64,000 bases of DNA from Salinisphaeraceae bacterium. Its GTDB lineage: Bacteria; Pseudomonadota; Gammaproteobacteria; Nevskiales; Salinisphaeraceae. The notes under the pieces are model-generated. The model did not search any database. It was not told the origin of the DNA and saw only the letters and a program-made list of their open reading frames with translations. Where the stretch lies: the NCBI GenBank assembly GCA_002683405.1, contig NYTH01000020.1, positions 1 through 64,000 of the forward strand, written 5' to 3'. Position numbers and translations under genes: made by a program. This document shows, piece by piece, positions 36,540-46,510 of the stretch (positions within the stretch are counted from its first letter, which is position 1; each line of letters opens with the position of its first letter).

Positions 36540-37541
36540 CTAGGCCACGCCCAGCTTCGCGATACGCTTGTTGATATCCGCGTTGATTTCGTCCAGCACC
36601 ACCTCGGCTTCGTCGCCGCCTAGCAGTTCGACCGCCAGCGGACTGACGGCCTCTTCGAACGCGGCACGCCAGCGCGACACCCAGGTTTCGAGCAGCTGCT
36701 GATTTTCGGCGCCCTCTTTCGCGGCGGTCTTGATGACCGCGTCCACCCACCGCGCAACTTCCTTCTGCCACTCGAGCAGATAGTCGGTGAGGATGGAGAG
36801 CGACGCGCCGTAGACGCGGGTGAACTGCGCCTCGAAATGGCTGAAGAACAGCGGGTAGACATAGCTGTCGGCCACCAGGTTCTGAGCCACGAAGGCTTCA
36901 AACCAGTCCCGCGTTACGAACAGCGTTTCGACCTGCTCGCGCAAGCCCTGCCACTCGGCGTCATTCATCCAGTGACCATGCGCCTGGTCGAGCGAATCAC
37001 CGGTATTGCCGTCGGTGAAAAGGCCGATGCGACTCAAATGCTGCGCCATGCCGAGCCGGTCCATGGCCTGCATCATGGCCGGTGACGTGATGGCCGTACC
37101 GAAACCGTAGGCTCCGACCTGGCTGTTTACGGTGTTGGCACCCCATTCGTAATGACGTAGCGGCACAATACCCCACACGATCTGCGCCTTGGCCTGGTCC
37201 GGCAATGACCCCAGCAGGTCACGCTTGGTCACAAATTCGATTTGCTGATCCAGCGCGCCCTGCTGTTTCGCGCGGGTCATGGTCCAGGCCCCGTAGTAGT
37301 ACTGCCGCGGGTCCTTCAGGTCGTACCAGTCGTTCATGACGATCGTGGTGCGGCGAGCGTCGTAGAGATCGCGCTCGCCTTCCGTCTCCCACGTCGGTTT
37401 GTAATGGAAATTGACGGTGGGCTGCAGATCGTAGGTGGCTTCCTGATACCGGTTGGGCGGACGCTTGTCGCCAAAACGCTCGATCAGGTGCGTAAAGCCG
37501 GTACGTAGGGGTTTCACGCCGGATGTCTTGATATCTACCAC
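36540..37541 (-). CDS. dmpL: Phenol hydroxylase oxygenase subunit P1
   Basis: 333 residues, the beta-type subunit of the di-iron hydroxylase (family of MmoY/DmpL). Seen: NRYQEATYDLQPTVNFHYKP, YDARRTTIVMNDWYDLKDPRQ, HYEWGANTVNSQVGAYG, and LIEWQKEVARW-like helices. It has the ferritin-like fold but lacks the complete iron ligand set, as expected. Part of dmpKLMNOP. Confidence 0.97.
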   Translation of the reverse strand: MVDIKTSGVKPLRTGFTHLIERFGDKRPPNRYQEATYDLQPTVNFHYKPTWETEGERDLYDARRTTIVMNDWYDLKDPRQYYYGAWTMTRAKQQGALDQQIEFVTKRDLLGSLPDQAKAQIVWGIVPLRHYEWGANTVNSQVGAYGFGTAITSPAMMQAMDRLGMAQHLSRIGLFTDGNTGDSLDQAHGHWMNDAEWQGLREQVETLFVTRDWFEAFVAQNLVADSYVYPLFFSHFEAQFTRVYGASLSILTDYLLEWQKEVARWVDAVIKTAAKEGAENQQLLETWVSRWRAAFEEAVSPLAVELLGGDEAEVVLDEINADINKRIAKLGVA

Positions 37542-37599
37542 GTCGGTATCTCCTCTGCTGCCGGCTTGTGCCGGTCTGTAGGACGCTGCGAGCCGCCGA

Positions 37600-37869
37600 C
37601 TATTCCGTCACGCCGGGCTTGCCGAAGCGCCATTTCTGCTTGTCGTGATCGATGGCTTCGATCTGCTCGGGGGTGCAGCGAATCACGTCGTTCGCCTGGC
37701 AGAACTCGTCGAAGGCGGCTCTGGGCATGATGAGCTCGGCCGCCAGGTCGGGATCGTCGATCGAAAAATCGAACTCCACGAAGCCGTCGGCCCGTTCCTC
37801 GCGCACCAGCACATAGCAGCGATGGCCGCGGCGCGACTCCAGCTTTCGCAGGGGGATTACGTTCGACAT
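37600..37869 (-). CDS. dmpK: Phenol hydroxylase assembly component P0
   Basis: 89 residues. DmpK-type protein, needed in vivo for building the active hydroxylase but not part of the catalytic complex. Recognisable from position and from VREERADGFVEFDFSIDDP and LIMPRAAFDEFCQAN. First gene of the long minus-strand catabolic run. A sigma-54-type promoter lies about 67 bases upstream. Confidence 0.92.
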   Translation of the reverse strand: MSNVIPLRKLESRRGHRCYVLVREERADGFVEFDFSIDDPDLAAELIMPRAAFDEFCQANDVIRCTPEQIEAIDHDKQKWRFGKPGVTE

Positions 37870-37935
37870 GGCGCCTCCGTGAACTCGCTGTACTGCGGTG
37901 CCGGCTCGTTTTTACGGCCGGTCTGCACGCTCTAA

Positions 37936-37951
37936 AGCATGGGTCATGCCA
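37936..37951 (-). promoter_or_regulatory. Predicted sigma-54 (-24/-12) promoter of the phenol operon
   Basis: Minus-strand TGGCATGACCCATGCT has the invariant GG-N10-GC and matches TGGCAC-N5-TTGC at all but two positions. It lies about 67-82 bases before the dmpK start. A DmpR-type sigma-54 activator gene is nearby, as in other phenol operons. Confidence 0.75.
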
Positions 37952-38082
37952 TGAGTCAGGCGTTTCGGAGGTTATACGGCGGCAACAGCAAAGGCAGCGC
38001 TATCTTGTTGTTACCGCTACGATATTTTGGGATTGACGCTGTACGGAGGCGGTCCGTGCCCACATCAGCGCGCTATCCGAAA

Positions 38083-38098
38083 TTAATCATTTAATGAA
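38083..38098 (-). promoter_or_regulatory. Candidate upstream activator site for the DmpR-type activator
   Basis: Minus-strand TTCATTAAATGATTAA agrees at 12 of 16 positions with the XylR/DmpR-type site TTGATCAATTGATCAA as I recall it. It is centred about 165 bases from the expected transcription start, the normal distance. A further half-site TTGATTAA lies at 38120-38127. Confidence 0.5.
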
Positions 38099-38167
38099 TT
38101 TTTATTTTTATTTATTTATTTGATTAAGTATTCTGGCGGCGCTTTCTTCGACGTCGGGTTGTCGAAG

Positions 38168-38788
38168 TCAGCGATTTGCCGCGGCATAAATGGATTCGTA
38201 ATCACGATCGGCGCGGTCGAGTTCCGGGTCGAACGCGCGCAGGCCGGGATTTTTGAAGCCGGCGATTTCAAGTCGGCGAATGAGGTTCTCCTCGTCGAAC
38301 ATATAGCAGTGCTGACCGTTCATGTAGGCCGTGTAGTTGACGTAATCGATACGCGTGGTGTGGTGGAACGCGCGCTGATAGCCAAAAAATTCGTCGGGCA
38401 GGTCCTGCCCTCGAACGTAGGCTTCCAGATAAATCCGCGCGTTGGGGACACAAATGGAGAATTCACCGCCGGGCCTGAGTGCCTTCAGGCAATCGCCGAG
38501 AAAATCCTGGCCCTGCCGGAAGGTGAGATGCTCGAGAAAATGAGATGAATAAATCCTGTCAATCGAACCGGGCGGGAACGGCAGACCCTTTCGCAAGTCG
38601 GCGAACAGATCGGCTTTCAGACTCAGGTCGAGCGTGGTCCAGCCGTTGTTACCGCCGCGTTCTCCTGCGCCCACCTCCAGCCAGATCGGATGACCGCCCT
38701 TCAGCAGTCTGCCTATCTTCCGGCGCGATTTTGCCCGGGCGTAGCGCGATGCCACCGGCCAGGCGATTTTGCGTGCGGTTCTACCCAT
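38168..38788 (-). CDS. Class I SAM-dependent methyltransferase-like protein
   Basis: About 206 residues from the ATG at 38788. A longer open frame to 39463 would run antisense through the activator gene and is rejected. Motif I LEVGAGERGGNNGWTTLDLS, then IYSSHFLEHLTF, and LRPGGEFSICVPNARIYLEAY: a type-11 methyltransferase pattern as in sugar or O-antigen-associated enzymes. Substrate unknown. It lies upstream of the phenol promoter in the same direction with no clear terminator, so it may read through into dmpK. No link with aromatic catabolism is evident. Confidence 0.85.
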   Translation of the reverse strand: MGRTARKIAWPVASRYARAKSRRKIGRLLKGGHPIWLEVGAGERGGNNGWTTLDLSLKADLFADLRKGLPFPPGSIDRIYSSHFLEHLTFRQGQDFLGDCLKALRPGGEFSICVPNARIYLEAYVRGQDLPDEFFGYQRAFHHTTRIDYVNYTAYMNGQHCYMFDEENLIRRLEIAGFKNPGLRAFDPELDRADRDYESIYAAANR

Positions 38789-38938
38789 CGGTTCAGTCTC
38801 TTTATCATTCCGCGCCGGCCCGGGTCCCGGTCCCGTGGCTCGAACATGCCCCTCGAAATGGAGGCGCTGCGAGTCGGGCAGCGACTGCCTGCTCTTCCGG
38901 CCTGATCGCCCGACGTCGGGCTGCGAGCGAAAACTATC

Positions 38939-40606
38939 ATGAATGAAAAGACGGGCAACACGGATCTGACGAAACACGTGCGCTTCGAGCCGGACAAGGG
39001 GCGGATCTGGCTCGAAGACCAGCGGATGGTATTGCTGCATAGCTCGGGACTGGGTGTCATGCGCCGTGAACTCATCGAAACGCTGGGTACCCAGGCCGCG
39101 CGCGGCCTGATCACGCGGATCGGCTACAACTCGGGCGCCCGGGATGCCGAACTGGCGCGGCGCCTGCGCGGCAGCAAGACCGCCGAGGAGGCCGTCTCGG
39201 CGGGACCGGAACTCCACATGATCGAGGGCATCGTGCGGGTGGAAGCGGTGCGTGTTGAGGTCGACGAGCAGGCCGGTCATTTCTACGGCGAATACATCTG
39301 GCACGGCTCGGTGGAAGGCGAAGAGCACGTCCGGGCCTACGGTACCGGCCACGCGCCGGCCTGCTGGATGCAGGTGGGCTACGCATCGGGCTTCATCAGC
39401 GTGTTCATGGGCGCCCCGGTGTTCATGCGAGAGGTCGAATGCTGCGCCAAGGGCGATCCGCACTGTCGCATCGTCGGCAAGCCCGTAGACGAATGGGACG
39501 ATGCCGAAGCCGACCTGCAGTATCTGCGCGCCGATGCGGTGACGTCGGGCCTGTCGCGCAGCCGCCCGGGCGCGCTGCCCGACGTGGCCGAACAGACCGG
39601 TTCATCGCTCGGCGGTATCGAGGTCGTGGGCGCGTCGGCCGGCTTCAATGCGGCCTGCCACATGGTTCGCCGGGTGGCGAACACGCAGGCAACCGTCATC
39701 TTTCTGGGCGAGTCAGGGGTTGGCAAGGAGGTGCTTGCCCGGGGTCTGCACGCGGCCAGTGACCGGCGCGATCAGCCTTTCGTCGCCATCAACTGCGCAG
39801 CCATACCCGATAACCTGATCGAGGCGGAACTGTTCGGCGTGGAGAAAGGCGCTTTCACGGGCGCACAATCCGGTCGTCCTGGCCGCTTTGAACGCGCCGA
39901 CGGTGGCACCCTCTTCCTGGACGAAATCGGCATCCTTTCGTGGACTGCGCAGGGCAAGCTGCTGCGCGCGCTCCAGGCCCGCGAGATCGAGCGCGTGGGC
40001 GATACCCGCGTGCGGCAGGTGGATGTTCGCGTGGTGGCCGCCACCAATCTCGATCTGCGCGAGCAGGTTCGTCAGGGGGCCTTTCGGGAGGATCTGTATT
40101 TCCGCCTGAACGTTTTCCCGATTCGCGTACCGCCGCTACGCGAGCGAAAGGAGGACATTCCGATCTTCATGAACTTCTTTCTGAAGCGGTTCAACGAGCG
40201 TCACGGCCGCAGCGTACGCGGCTTCACCTGGGATGCCATCAACACGCTGATGACCCATGACTATCCCGGCAACATCCGGGAGCTGGAAAACATGATCGAG
40301 CGGGGCAGCATCCTGGCTGAAGACGGCGGCGCGATCGACACGGCGCAGCTGTTTGCGGGAGATTCGCCGAACGCGGCGCTCGAGGGGCCCACCGATACCC
40401 GGACACCACCGGCCCGGCATGCCGCAATCCACGAAGCCGTCAACGCGCTGCTCGACCAGGGCGAGGGCAGCTGGACGCTGCTGGAGCAACAGCTGCTGCG
40501 GCGGGCGGTGGAGCTCGAAGACGGTAATCTGTCGGCCGCCGCGCGACGGCTGGGCCTCAGCCGCCCGCAACTGGCCTATCGGCTGGAGAGAAAACCGGCC
40601 GGCTAA
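38939..40606 (+). CDS. dmpR: DmpR/XylR-type sigma-54-dependent activator
   Basis: 555 residues. N-terminal XylR-type sensor with V4R domain (about 20-205, including [23 protein letters not shown] and [13 protein letters not shown]), AAA+ core (about 225-465) with Walker A GESGVGKE near 257 and the sigma-54-contacting GAFTGA near 304, then a Fis-type HTH ([19 protein letters not shown]). The sensor should bind phenol or a similar effector directly. It is the obvious activator of the dmpK promoter 1 kb away. Convergent with the Rieske gene, overlapping it by four bases. Confidence 0.93.
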   Translation: MNEKTGNTDLTKHVRFEPDKGRIWLEDQRMVLLHSSGLGVMRRELIETLGTQAARGLITRIGYNSGARDAELARRLRGSKTAEEAVSAGPELHMIEGIVRVEAVRVEVDEQAGHFYGEYIWHGSVEGEEHVRAYGTGHAPACWMQVGYASGFISVFMGAPVFMREVECCAKGDPHCRIVGKPVDEWDDAEADLQYLRADAVTSGLSRSRPGALPDVAEQTGSSLGGIEVVGASAGFNAACHMVRRVANTQATVIFLGESGVGKEVLARGLHAASDRRDQPFVAINCAAIPDNLIEAELFGVEKGAFTGAQSGRPGRFERADGGTLFLDEIGILSWTAQGKLLRALQAREIERVGDTRVRQVDVRVVAATNLDLREQVRQGAFREDLYFRLNVFPIRVPPLRERKEDIPIFMNFFLKRFNERHGRSVRGFTWDAINTLMTHDYPGNIRELENMIERGSILAEDGGAIDTAQLFAGDSPNAALEGPTDTRTPPARHAAIHEAVNALLDQGEGSWTLLEQQLLRRAVELEDGNLSAAARRLGLSRPQLAYRLERKPAG

Positions 40607-41736
40607 CATGCGGGTGCGCCGGCCCGCGCGCTCCGTCCGGCGCCGGCCAGGGCTGCTTCTTCCTCGGCCTTGGCTTCTGCCTGCAGCAGGCGATCCAGCA
40701 CCCAGAACATCTTGCCCGCTCCCGCGTCGTGAATGATGTCGATGGTCGGATGCTGCGGCTTTTCCATGACGCGCGCGTGCTGGGCCTCGAGCACGCTGGC
40801 GTCCTCCAGGAAGGCCTGCTCGACTGTTTCGCGCAGCATGTCGGACAAGCCCGGCAGGTCAGTTGTCCGACTGGCGCCCCAGGAAAAGTAGTATTCCACC
40901 GAGTGCTCATCGTTCGGGCAGATCGTCTGGCAGGTATAGGTGTCGGCCACCAGTTCGCCATCGGATTCACCCTCGGTGCGGCTGCCGGCGGTGAAGGCAC
41001 GGAAGTGCAGAATCCAGTTGCAGGGCACGGTCATGGTGATGTCGAAATGCAGGTCGAACCGGGCTTCCGGCGGAAACAGATGCTGCAGGAAGGCATTGGC
41101 CGGCACGTTGCGAATCCAGTAGCGCGTGTTGATTCCGCGCTCGAGCATGGTCGTTTCATCCTGGATAGTGGTGAACGCGCCAACCGTGGCAGGGTCGCCG
41201 GCGCCCAGCGTGTTCTGGTGCACCCAGGCCAGGTGGCTCAGGTCGGCCAGGTTCGCCACCTCGAGGCGGTAGTTGGCGTCTACGTGCATTTCGGACGTCT
41301 TGATGTTCCAGTCCGGGTCGTCATAGCCCACGGCAAAGCAGATGAGGCTTTCGTCGGCCTGCTCGGGTTCACCCATCCAGACCCAGATCCAGTTGTTCTT
41401 CTCGACCACCGGAAAGGTGCGCACGCGCGCCTTGTGGGGAATCTTCGTCTGGCCGGGAATTTCCACGCACGCGCCGTCGGGGCCGAACTTGATGCCGTGA
41501 TACATGCAGCGCAGGCAGTCGCCCTCCTTGCGCCCCAGCGACAGCGCGGCCTGACGATGGCAACAGCGATCCTCCATGCAGACCAGGCCGCCGTCGGGTT
41601 TGCGGTAGAGCACAACGCGTTCCCCGGCGATCTTGCGCGCCAGCAGCGCATTGCGTCCCTGGCTGACGTGATAATCCCAGCCGGCGCAGTACCAGGCGTT
41701 CCTGACGAACATGCGTTCGGGCATCTTCAGTGGCAT
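40603..41736 (-). CDS. Rieske non-heme iron oxygenase, VanA-like (first copy)
   Basis: 377 residues. Oxygenase component of a two-part aromatic oxygenase. Rieske ligands Cys58-x-His60 and Cys77-x2-His80 are present, and the mononuclear iron motif reads [12 protein letters not shown]. The size and start ([18 protein letters not shown]) resemble vanillate O-demethylase and related demethylases. It follows dmpG by 63 bases, so it is probably in the dmpF-dmpG operon. Likely reaction: oxidative O-demethylation or ring-side-chain hydroxylation of an aromatic acid; substrate not known. No reductase is adjacent. Confidence 0.88.
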   Translation of the reverse strand: MPLKMPERMFVRNAWYCAGWDYHVSQGRNALLARKIAGERVVLYRKPDGGLVCMEDRCCHRQAALSLGRKEGDCLRCMYHGIKFGPDGACVEIPGQTKIPHKARVRTFPVVEKNNWIWVWMGEPEQADESLICFAVGYDDPDWNIKTSEMHVDANYRLEVANLADLSHLAWVHQNTLGAGDPATVGAFTTIQDETTMLERGINTRYWIRNVPANAFLQHLFPPEARFDLHFDITMTVPCNWILHFRAFTAGSRTEGESDGELVADTYTCQTICPNDEHSVEYYFSWGASRTTDLPGLSDMLRETVEQAFLEDASVLEAQHARVMEKPQHPTIDIIHDAGAGKMFWVLDRLLQAEAKAEEEAALAGAGRSARAGAPAC

Positions 41737-41799
41737 CGGTCTCCTCCCGGCCGCTTGGCGGCGCTGTTGTTAATCACGGGCCCGGGCAGGCGCCCCGCA

Positions 41800-42888
41800 T
41801 CAGGCCGCCGGGTCGTCCAGCAGGCCCTGTTCCCGGGCCATGGTCAGGGCTGTGTCCTCGATCATGTCTTCCTGGCCGCCAATCATCTTGCGTCGGCCCA
41901 GCTCCACCAGAATATCGCGGGCGGACAGTCCATACCGCGCGGCGATCCGTTTGGCCGGCAGCAGGAACGTCGAGTACACCCCGGCATAGCCAAGCGTCAG
42001 CGATTCGCGGTCCACGCGGACCAGTTCGTCCATGAAGGGCGTGACCACATCCTCGGCCAGATCCATCAGCGCGAACAGTTCGCAGCCGGTGTCAATGCCC
42101 ATGCGATCGGCCACCGCCACGAACAGCTCCGTCGGTGTGTTGCCGGCCCCGGCGCCCAGACCGGCCACCGACGCGTCGATCCGGGTGGCGCCGGCCTGCA
42201 CCGCGGCAATCGAATTCGCCACGCCCATGCCGAGATTGTGGTGGCCGTGAAAGCCAATCTGGGTGTCACAGTTCAGCGCAGCCTTGAGCGCCTCGACCCG
42301 ATCAATCACGTCCTGAGGAATCATGTAGCCGGAGGAATCGGTGATGTAGATGGTCTGGGCCCCGGCGTCCTCCATGATCTTGCCCTGCGCCGCCAGCCCG
42401 TCCGGCGTATTCAGGTGAGCCATCATGAGAAAACCGGTGGTATCCAGCCCGAGCTTGCGGCAGAAATCGATGTGCTGCGGCGCAGTGTCTGCCTCGGTGC
42501 AGTGCGTGGCGACATGCACGCTGGCAATCCCGCAGTCGTGCGCCGACTCGAGCTCCCGCATGGTGCCCAGCCCGGGAATCAGCAGCACCGACACCCTCGC
42601 CTGCTTCAGCCTGGGAATAACCGCCTTGAGATAGTCTTCGTTGCTGGCCAGCGCAAAGCCGTGCTGGATGGAGTTGCCTCCCATGCCGGCGCCATGCGTG
42701 ACCTGAATCAGCGGCACGCCGGCGTCATCCAGACCGGTCGCGATTTCCACCATCTTCTCGACCGGAATCTGCTCGCGCTTGGCGTGCATGCCGTCCCGCA
42801 GACTCATGTCGTGAACAACCACCTGCCGTTCACGCAGGGCGGCATTGTGATCGGAAACAGGCAGGCGTTGGGGGTTTGCGTGGCTCAT
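41800..42888 (-). CDS. dmpG: 4-hydroxy-2-oxovalerate aldolase
   Basis: 362 residues. DRE-TIM aldolase that splits 4-hydroxy-2-oxovalerate to pyruvate and acetaldehyde. Seen: [39 protein letters not shown] (metal-binding His pair), and [16 protein letters not shown]. It overlaps dmpF by four bases, and the two form the channelling DmpFG complex. Located about 3 kb from the upstream end of the phenol operon in a separate transcript, not beside dmpE. Confidence 0.97.
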   Translation of the reverse strand: MSHANPQRLPVSDHNAALRERQVVVHDMSLRDGMHAKREQIPVEKMVEIATGLDDAGVPLIQVTHGAGMGGNSIQHGFALASNEDYLKAVIPRLKQARVSVLLIPGLGTMRELESAHDCGIASVHVATHCTEADTAPQHIDFCRKLGLDTTGFLMMAHLNTPDGLAAQGKIMEDAGAQTIYITDSSGYMIPQDVIDRVEALKAALNCDTQIGFHGHHNLGMGVANSIAAVQAGATRIDASVAGLGAGAGNTPTELFVAVADRMGIDTGCELFALMDLAEDVVTPFMDELVRVDRESLTLGYAGVYSTFLLPAKRIAARYGLSARDILVELGRRKMIGGQEDMIEDTALTMAREQGLLDDPAA

Positions 42889-43808
42889 GAGGTGGCGGCC
42901 TCCACAGGTTCCAGGGTCAGTTCACCGGCCAGCAGGCGTCGCGCGAACATCTCGCCCGTCTGCGCCGCGGCGGCGGTCATGATGTCGAGGTTGCCGGCGT
43001 ATTCCGGCAGGTAGTCGCCCAGCCCCTTCACTTCCATGAAGACCGCGACCCGGTTGTCCTCGAACACCGGGCCGTTCACCAGGCGATAGCCGGGCACGTA
43101 TTCCTGAACCTGCTCGATCATCGCCTGAATCGAAGCGGTGATGGCCTGCCGGTCCGGGGCGTCATCGGTGAGGCAGTAGATGGTATTGCGCATGATCATC
43201 GGCGGCTCGGCGGGATTGATCCCCGCCAGCGCCTTGCCGCGCCGCGACCCGCCGACCTCGCAAATGGCCGACGAACTCGTGTAGGTGAATTCGTCCAGAT
43301 TGTGCCGCGTGCCCGGACCAACTGATTTGGAGGCCAGCGACGCAATGATTTCCGCATAGTCCACCGACTGGACCTGCGATACGGCATAGACGATCGGTAT
43401 GGTCGCCTGGCCGGCACAGGAGATCATGTTGACGTTCATCTCGCGGTTTTCGGCGTGCTGCTGCAGGTTGATCGGCGGCACGCACTTCGGGCCGATGCCC
43501 GCCGGCGTCAGATCGATCATCAGCACGCCCCGTTCATTCATCTTGCGAGAATTTTCCGGATGCACGTAGGCCGATGTCGCGTCGAACGCGATCTGCACGC
43601 CGTCGTCCTCGAGAACGTCGAGAATCGCGTCGATGCCTTCGTGGGTGGTCTTCACGCCCTGCTCTCGAGCCAGGGCGAGACCTTCGGAATCCGGGTCGAT
43701 ACCCACGACCCATTTCGGCGTCAACACCTCGCTGCGCCCGAGCTTGTAGAGCAGGTCGGTGCCGATATTGCCGGAACCGATAATCGCGCAACCAATCTTG
43801 TCCGTCAT
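42885..43808 (-). CDS. dmpF: Acetaldehyde dehydrogenase (acylating)
   Basis: 307 residues. CoA- and NAD-dependent, converts acetaldehyde from DmpG to acetyl-CoA. Rossmann motif [15 protein letters not shown], catalytic Cys in [12 protein letters not shown], and [12 protein letters not shown], all typical. Start [13 protein letters not shown]. Divergent from the LysR regulator, sharing a 260-base control region. Confidence 0.97.
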   Translation of the reverse strand: MTDKIGCAIIGSGNIGTDLLYKLGRSEVLTPKWVVGIDPDSEGLALAREQGVKTTHEGIDAILDVLEDDGVQIAFDATSAYVHPENSRKMNERGVLMIDLTPAGIGPKCVPPINLQQHAENREMNVNMISCAGQATIPIVYAVSQVQSVDYAEIIASLASKSVGPGTRHNLDEFTYTSSSAICEVGGSRRGKALAGINPAEPPMIMRNTIYCLTDDAPDRQAITASIQAMIEQVQEYVPGYRLVNGPVFEDNRVAVFMEVKGLGDYLPEYAGNLDIMTAAAAQTGEMFARRLLAGELTLEPVEAATS

Positions 43809-43995
43809 GACTTATTCCCGGGGCTTGTTCCGCTGTGCGCTGACCGGCGAACCGGCCCGCCATATTTCGTACGCCTCAATACTATTTGATTCCGGCGGCA
43901 AATCGCGAACGCGGTTCGGCCGACGGCGCGCTGCCGCGGATAACAGAGCAATACACACTTAGCGCACTATTTTCCGGCGGGTGCTATAGCGTCAA

Positions 43996-44032
43996 ATACC
44001 AAATAGGCGTTAGATTGATACCGTTTGAATAT
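43996..44032. promoter_or_regulatory. Candidate LysR-type operator (ATAC half-sites)
   Basis: In the dmpF/LysR divergent region, ATAC occurs at 43996 and 44018, 22 bases (two turns) apart. The second belongs to ATAC-N7-ATAT, one base from the BenM/CatM-type ATAC-N7-GTAT. Consistent with control by the adjacent regulator; by eye only. Confidence 0.4.
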
Positions 44033-44068
44033 TGATGACACCCCGCCCGCCCATGCCCGGCTGATCGC

Positions 44069-45031
44069 GTGCAACTTACACAGATTGAAATCCGGCGGCT
44101 TCGCTATTTCGTCGCGGTGGCCGAGCAGCGCAGCTTTCGCGCGGCCGCGCTCCACCTGCATATTTCCCAGCCGCCGCTGACCCGGCAGATACAGCAGCTT
44201 GAGGCCGTGCTGGAAGTCACGCTGTTCGAGCGGCTGCCGCGAGGGGTCGAACTGACCGAAGCCGGCCGCGTGTTCTACGTCGAAGCGCGCAACATCCTGG
44301 ACCTGACGCAGCAGGCCGTCGACCGGGTCCGACTGGCCGGCGAAGGCCGCCTGGGCCGTCTTGACGTGGGCACCTTCGGCTCGGCCGTGCTGAGCACCGT
44401 GCCGACCATTATGCTGGCATTCCGTCGCGGCTACCCGCGGGTCGAGATCACGCTGCACAACATGCGGCGCGACGAGCAGCTCAAGGCGCTGCGGGAGCGG
44501 CGACTGACGGTGGGTTTCAACCGCTTTTTCGAAGACGAGCCCGGCCTGACGTGGGAGGTGGTCAAGCGCGAGAAGCTGATGCTCGCCGTGCACGAGGATC
44601 ATCCGCTGGCGCGGACGGAATCGGTCTCGCTGAAGGCGCTTGCCGGCGAGCAGTTCATCGCCTTCCCGCACGCCAATCCGGGCAGCCCCGGCTTCAGCGA
44701 ACGGGCCCGCGCCATCCTCGCCGAATTCAACGTTGAGCCGGCCGGCATTCTTGAGGTGGATGACGTGACGTCGGCGGCATCCCTGGTTTCCGGTGGCTTC
44801 GGTCTGAGCCTGGTGACGGAATCGTCGGCGGTGCTGCAACTGCCCGGGGTGGTCTACCGCCGTTTCGAGGAGTCCGGCGAATTCCGGTTCGACCTTGCCA
44901 TGATCTACAGAAGCGACGACGACTCCAGCCTGCTGCGCGCATTCATCGAGGCCGTGCGGAGCATCCGCGGCGAGCATGGCTGGGTACGGGCAGGGGGCGC
45001 GGCCGATACCCGGCCCCTATCGACAAATTGA
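44069..45031 (+). CDS. LysR-family transcriptional regulator (CatM/BenM-like)
   Basis: 320 residues, GTG start at 44069. N-terminal winged HTH (RRLRYFVAVAEQRSFRAAAL with the ISQPPLTRQIQQLE recognition helix), then a substrate-binding-type effector domain (GTFGSAVLSTVPTI, SLVSGGFGLSLVTES). The N-terminus and domain resemble the muconate/benzoate-responsive BenM/CatM subgroup. Divergent from dmpF-dmpG-Rieske and upstream of the second Rieske gene, so it may control both. The effector is unknown; an aromatic acid or ring-cleavage product is likely. Confidence 0.9.
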   Translation: MQLTQIEIRRLRYFVAVAEQRSFRAAALHLHISQPPLTRQIQQLEAVLEVTLFERLPRGVELTEAGRVFYVEARNILDLTQQAVDRVRLAGEGRLGRLDVGTFGSAVLSTVPTIMLAFRRGYPRVEITLHNMRRDEQLKALRERRLTVGFNRFFEDEPGLTWEVVKREKLMLAVHEDHPLARTESVSLKALAGEQFIAFPHANPGSPGFSERARAILAEFNVEPAGILEVDDVTSAASLVSGGFGLSLVTESSAVLQLPGVVYRRFEESGEFRFDLAMIYRSDDDSSLLRAFIEAVRSIRGEHGWVRAGGAADTRPLSTN

Positions 45032-45055
45032 CGTCATGGTATTGGACGGTATATC
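45028..45055 (+). promoter_or_regulatory. Candidate sigma-70 promoter of the second Rieske gene
   Basis: TTGACG at 45028 overlaps the LysR stop; TATATC at 45050 follows after 16 bases. It is about 95 bases before the Rieske start. GGTATTGGACGGTATAT across it contains GTAT half-sites like those of LysR-type operators. Confidence 0.45.
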
Positions 45056-45151
45056 GGCCAGCGCCTAACCTGCCGAACGAAGACAATAAGCACCATGTCG
45101 CAGCGCCTGTGCGAGAGGCAGCCTGACGGCATGCGTCGGAGGAGACTGGAG

Positions 45152-46204
45152 ATGCGCTATCTGAAGAACGCCTGGTACGTCGCTGCAATCAGCCGCGAAA
45201 TCAAACAGGGTGAACTACTCAGCCGCAAGCTGTTCGACCAGAAGATGATCTTCTATCGCACGTCTGCCGGCCGGCCGGTTGCCATGATGGATCGCTGCCC
45301 CCACCGGTTCGCACCGCTCAGCATGGGCCGGGTGGAGGGCGACGAAGTCGTCTGTCACTACCACGGCCTCAAGTTCGACTGCACGGGCAGCTGCACGCAC
45401 AACCCGCACGGCGACGGGAAAATACCCAATCGCGCCGTCGTGACAACCTATCCCACCGTGGAGCGCTTCGGCCTGGTCTGGCTCTGGGCCGGGGAGCCCG
45501 AGGCCGCGGACCCCGACACGATACCGCCCTACGAGGCCATCGACGACGGCCCGGAGACTGGCGTGGGTTACGGCTATATCAAGATGGAGTGCAACTACGA
45601 ACTGATTGCCGACAACGTAATGGACCTGAGCCATGTCGATTTCATTCACGGTCCACTCATATACACGGGCGGCAATCTGGCGCCGCAAAAGCCGGCGTTC
45701 AGCGACCACGGCGACAGCGTCGTCACGGGCTGGAACTGGGTCCAGCAGCAGCCCATGGGGCTGTTCAACGACTTCCTGCCGCAGCCGGATACGCCGGCCC
45801 GTCATTTCGTGCAGGTTACCTGGCGCGCACCCTGCAACATGGTGGTCCACGTGGGCGCCACCCAGGAAGATGGTAACGGCTACGACGAGGCGCTCGAGTC
45901 ACGCGACCACCACATGATGACCCCGGAAACCGAATACTCGACGCACTATTTCATGGTTTCGCGCCGCAATTATCTGGTCGACAACGCGGAATACAACGAA
46001 GGCAAGATCAACGGCATGATGCAGGCCTTCCTGGAGGAAGATGCACCGGTCGTGGCGGCTATCCAGAAGGAAATGGGCGATCTGACAATCGACGAAATGC
46101 GGCCGGCCTATCTGGCCGGCGACCCGGGCCCCGTGCTGTGCCGCAAGAAACTGGCCCGACTGATCGACCGGGAGATCGACGAAGGGATTATGGCCACGGC
46201 CTGA
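45152..46204 (+). CDS. Rieske non-heme iron oxygenase, vanillate O-demethylase-like (second copy)
   Basis: About 350 residues from the ATG at 45152 (MRYLKNAWYVAA), which has GGAGGAG just upstream and matches the usual VanA start. Rieske ligands Cys49-x-His51 and Cys68-x2-His71. Mononuclear iron motif NVMDLSHVDFIH. YPTVERFGLVWLWAGEPE is also VanA-like. VanA demethylates vanillate to protocatechuate and formaldehyde. Here no protocatechuate pathway is seen, so the substrate may be another methoxy- or methyl-aromatic. A flavin reductase lies about 1.1 kb downstream, past the lipoprotein gene. Confidence 0.9.
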   Translation: MRYLKNAWYVAAISREIKQGELLSRKLFDQKMIFYRTSAGRPVAMMDRCPHRFAPLSMGRVEGDEVVCHYHGLKFDCTGSCTHNPHGDGKIPNRAVVTTYPTVERFGLVWLWAGEPEAADPDTIPPYEAIDDGPETGVGYGYIKMECNYELIADNVMDLSHVDFIHGPLIYTGGNLAPQKPAFSDHGDSVVTGWNWVQQQPMGLFNDFLPQPDTPARHFVQVTWRAPCNMVVHVGATQEDGNGYDEALESRDHHMMTPETEYSTHYFMVSRRNYLVDNAEYNEGKINGMMQAFLEEDAPVVAAIQKEMGDLTIDEMRPAYLAGDPGPVLCRKKLARLIDREIDEGIMATA

Positions 46205-46510
46205 GGCACTGCAGGGCGCGCCATGCCGCGGCGCCCGATTCAACCACGCGGGCTCGCGCGCATAGACCGTTCATCGGAAAATGCAGTCGAAAAACAGGCG
46301 CGCCGGGGCGGTCCTTGTGGTGGGCAGCGGCCTGGTTCGCCAGGCGCCATCCAGCGTAACCCGCTCAGAGCAGGCGCAATTTAAGCGGCGATCAGGGCTG
46401 CATCAGCCAATGTGAACTTCGCGCCTGTACCGGATGGACCATGCCGGACGACAGATTTTTTCATCTTTTCATGCAATCCTGTTCACTCTTTCCAATGGAC
46501 AGGCAGTGGT
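46205..46510. other. Non-coding stretch between the Rieske gene and the lipoprotein gene
   Basis: 306 bases without a convincing gene. GGGCGCGCCATGCCGCGGCGCCC near 46214 can form a GC-rich hairpin (arms GGGCGC/GCGCCC) soon after the Rieske stop, a possible terminator without a T-run. A T-rich patch near 46456-46470 may belong to the lipoprotein promoter. No other structure seen. Confidence 0.4.

Noticed and set aside
38789-39463. N-terminal extension of the methyltransferase frame
   Set aside because: It runs antisense through the promoter and sensor domain of the activator gene; the family-like part starts at 38788.
40729-43014. 761-codon plus-strand open frame across Rieske, dmpG and dmpF
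   Set aside because: Antisense shadow of three well-recognised genes.
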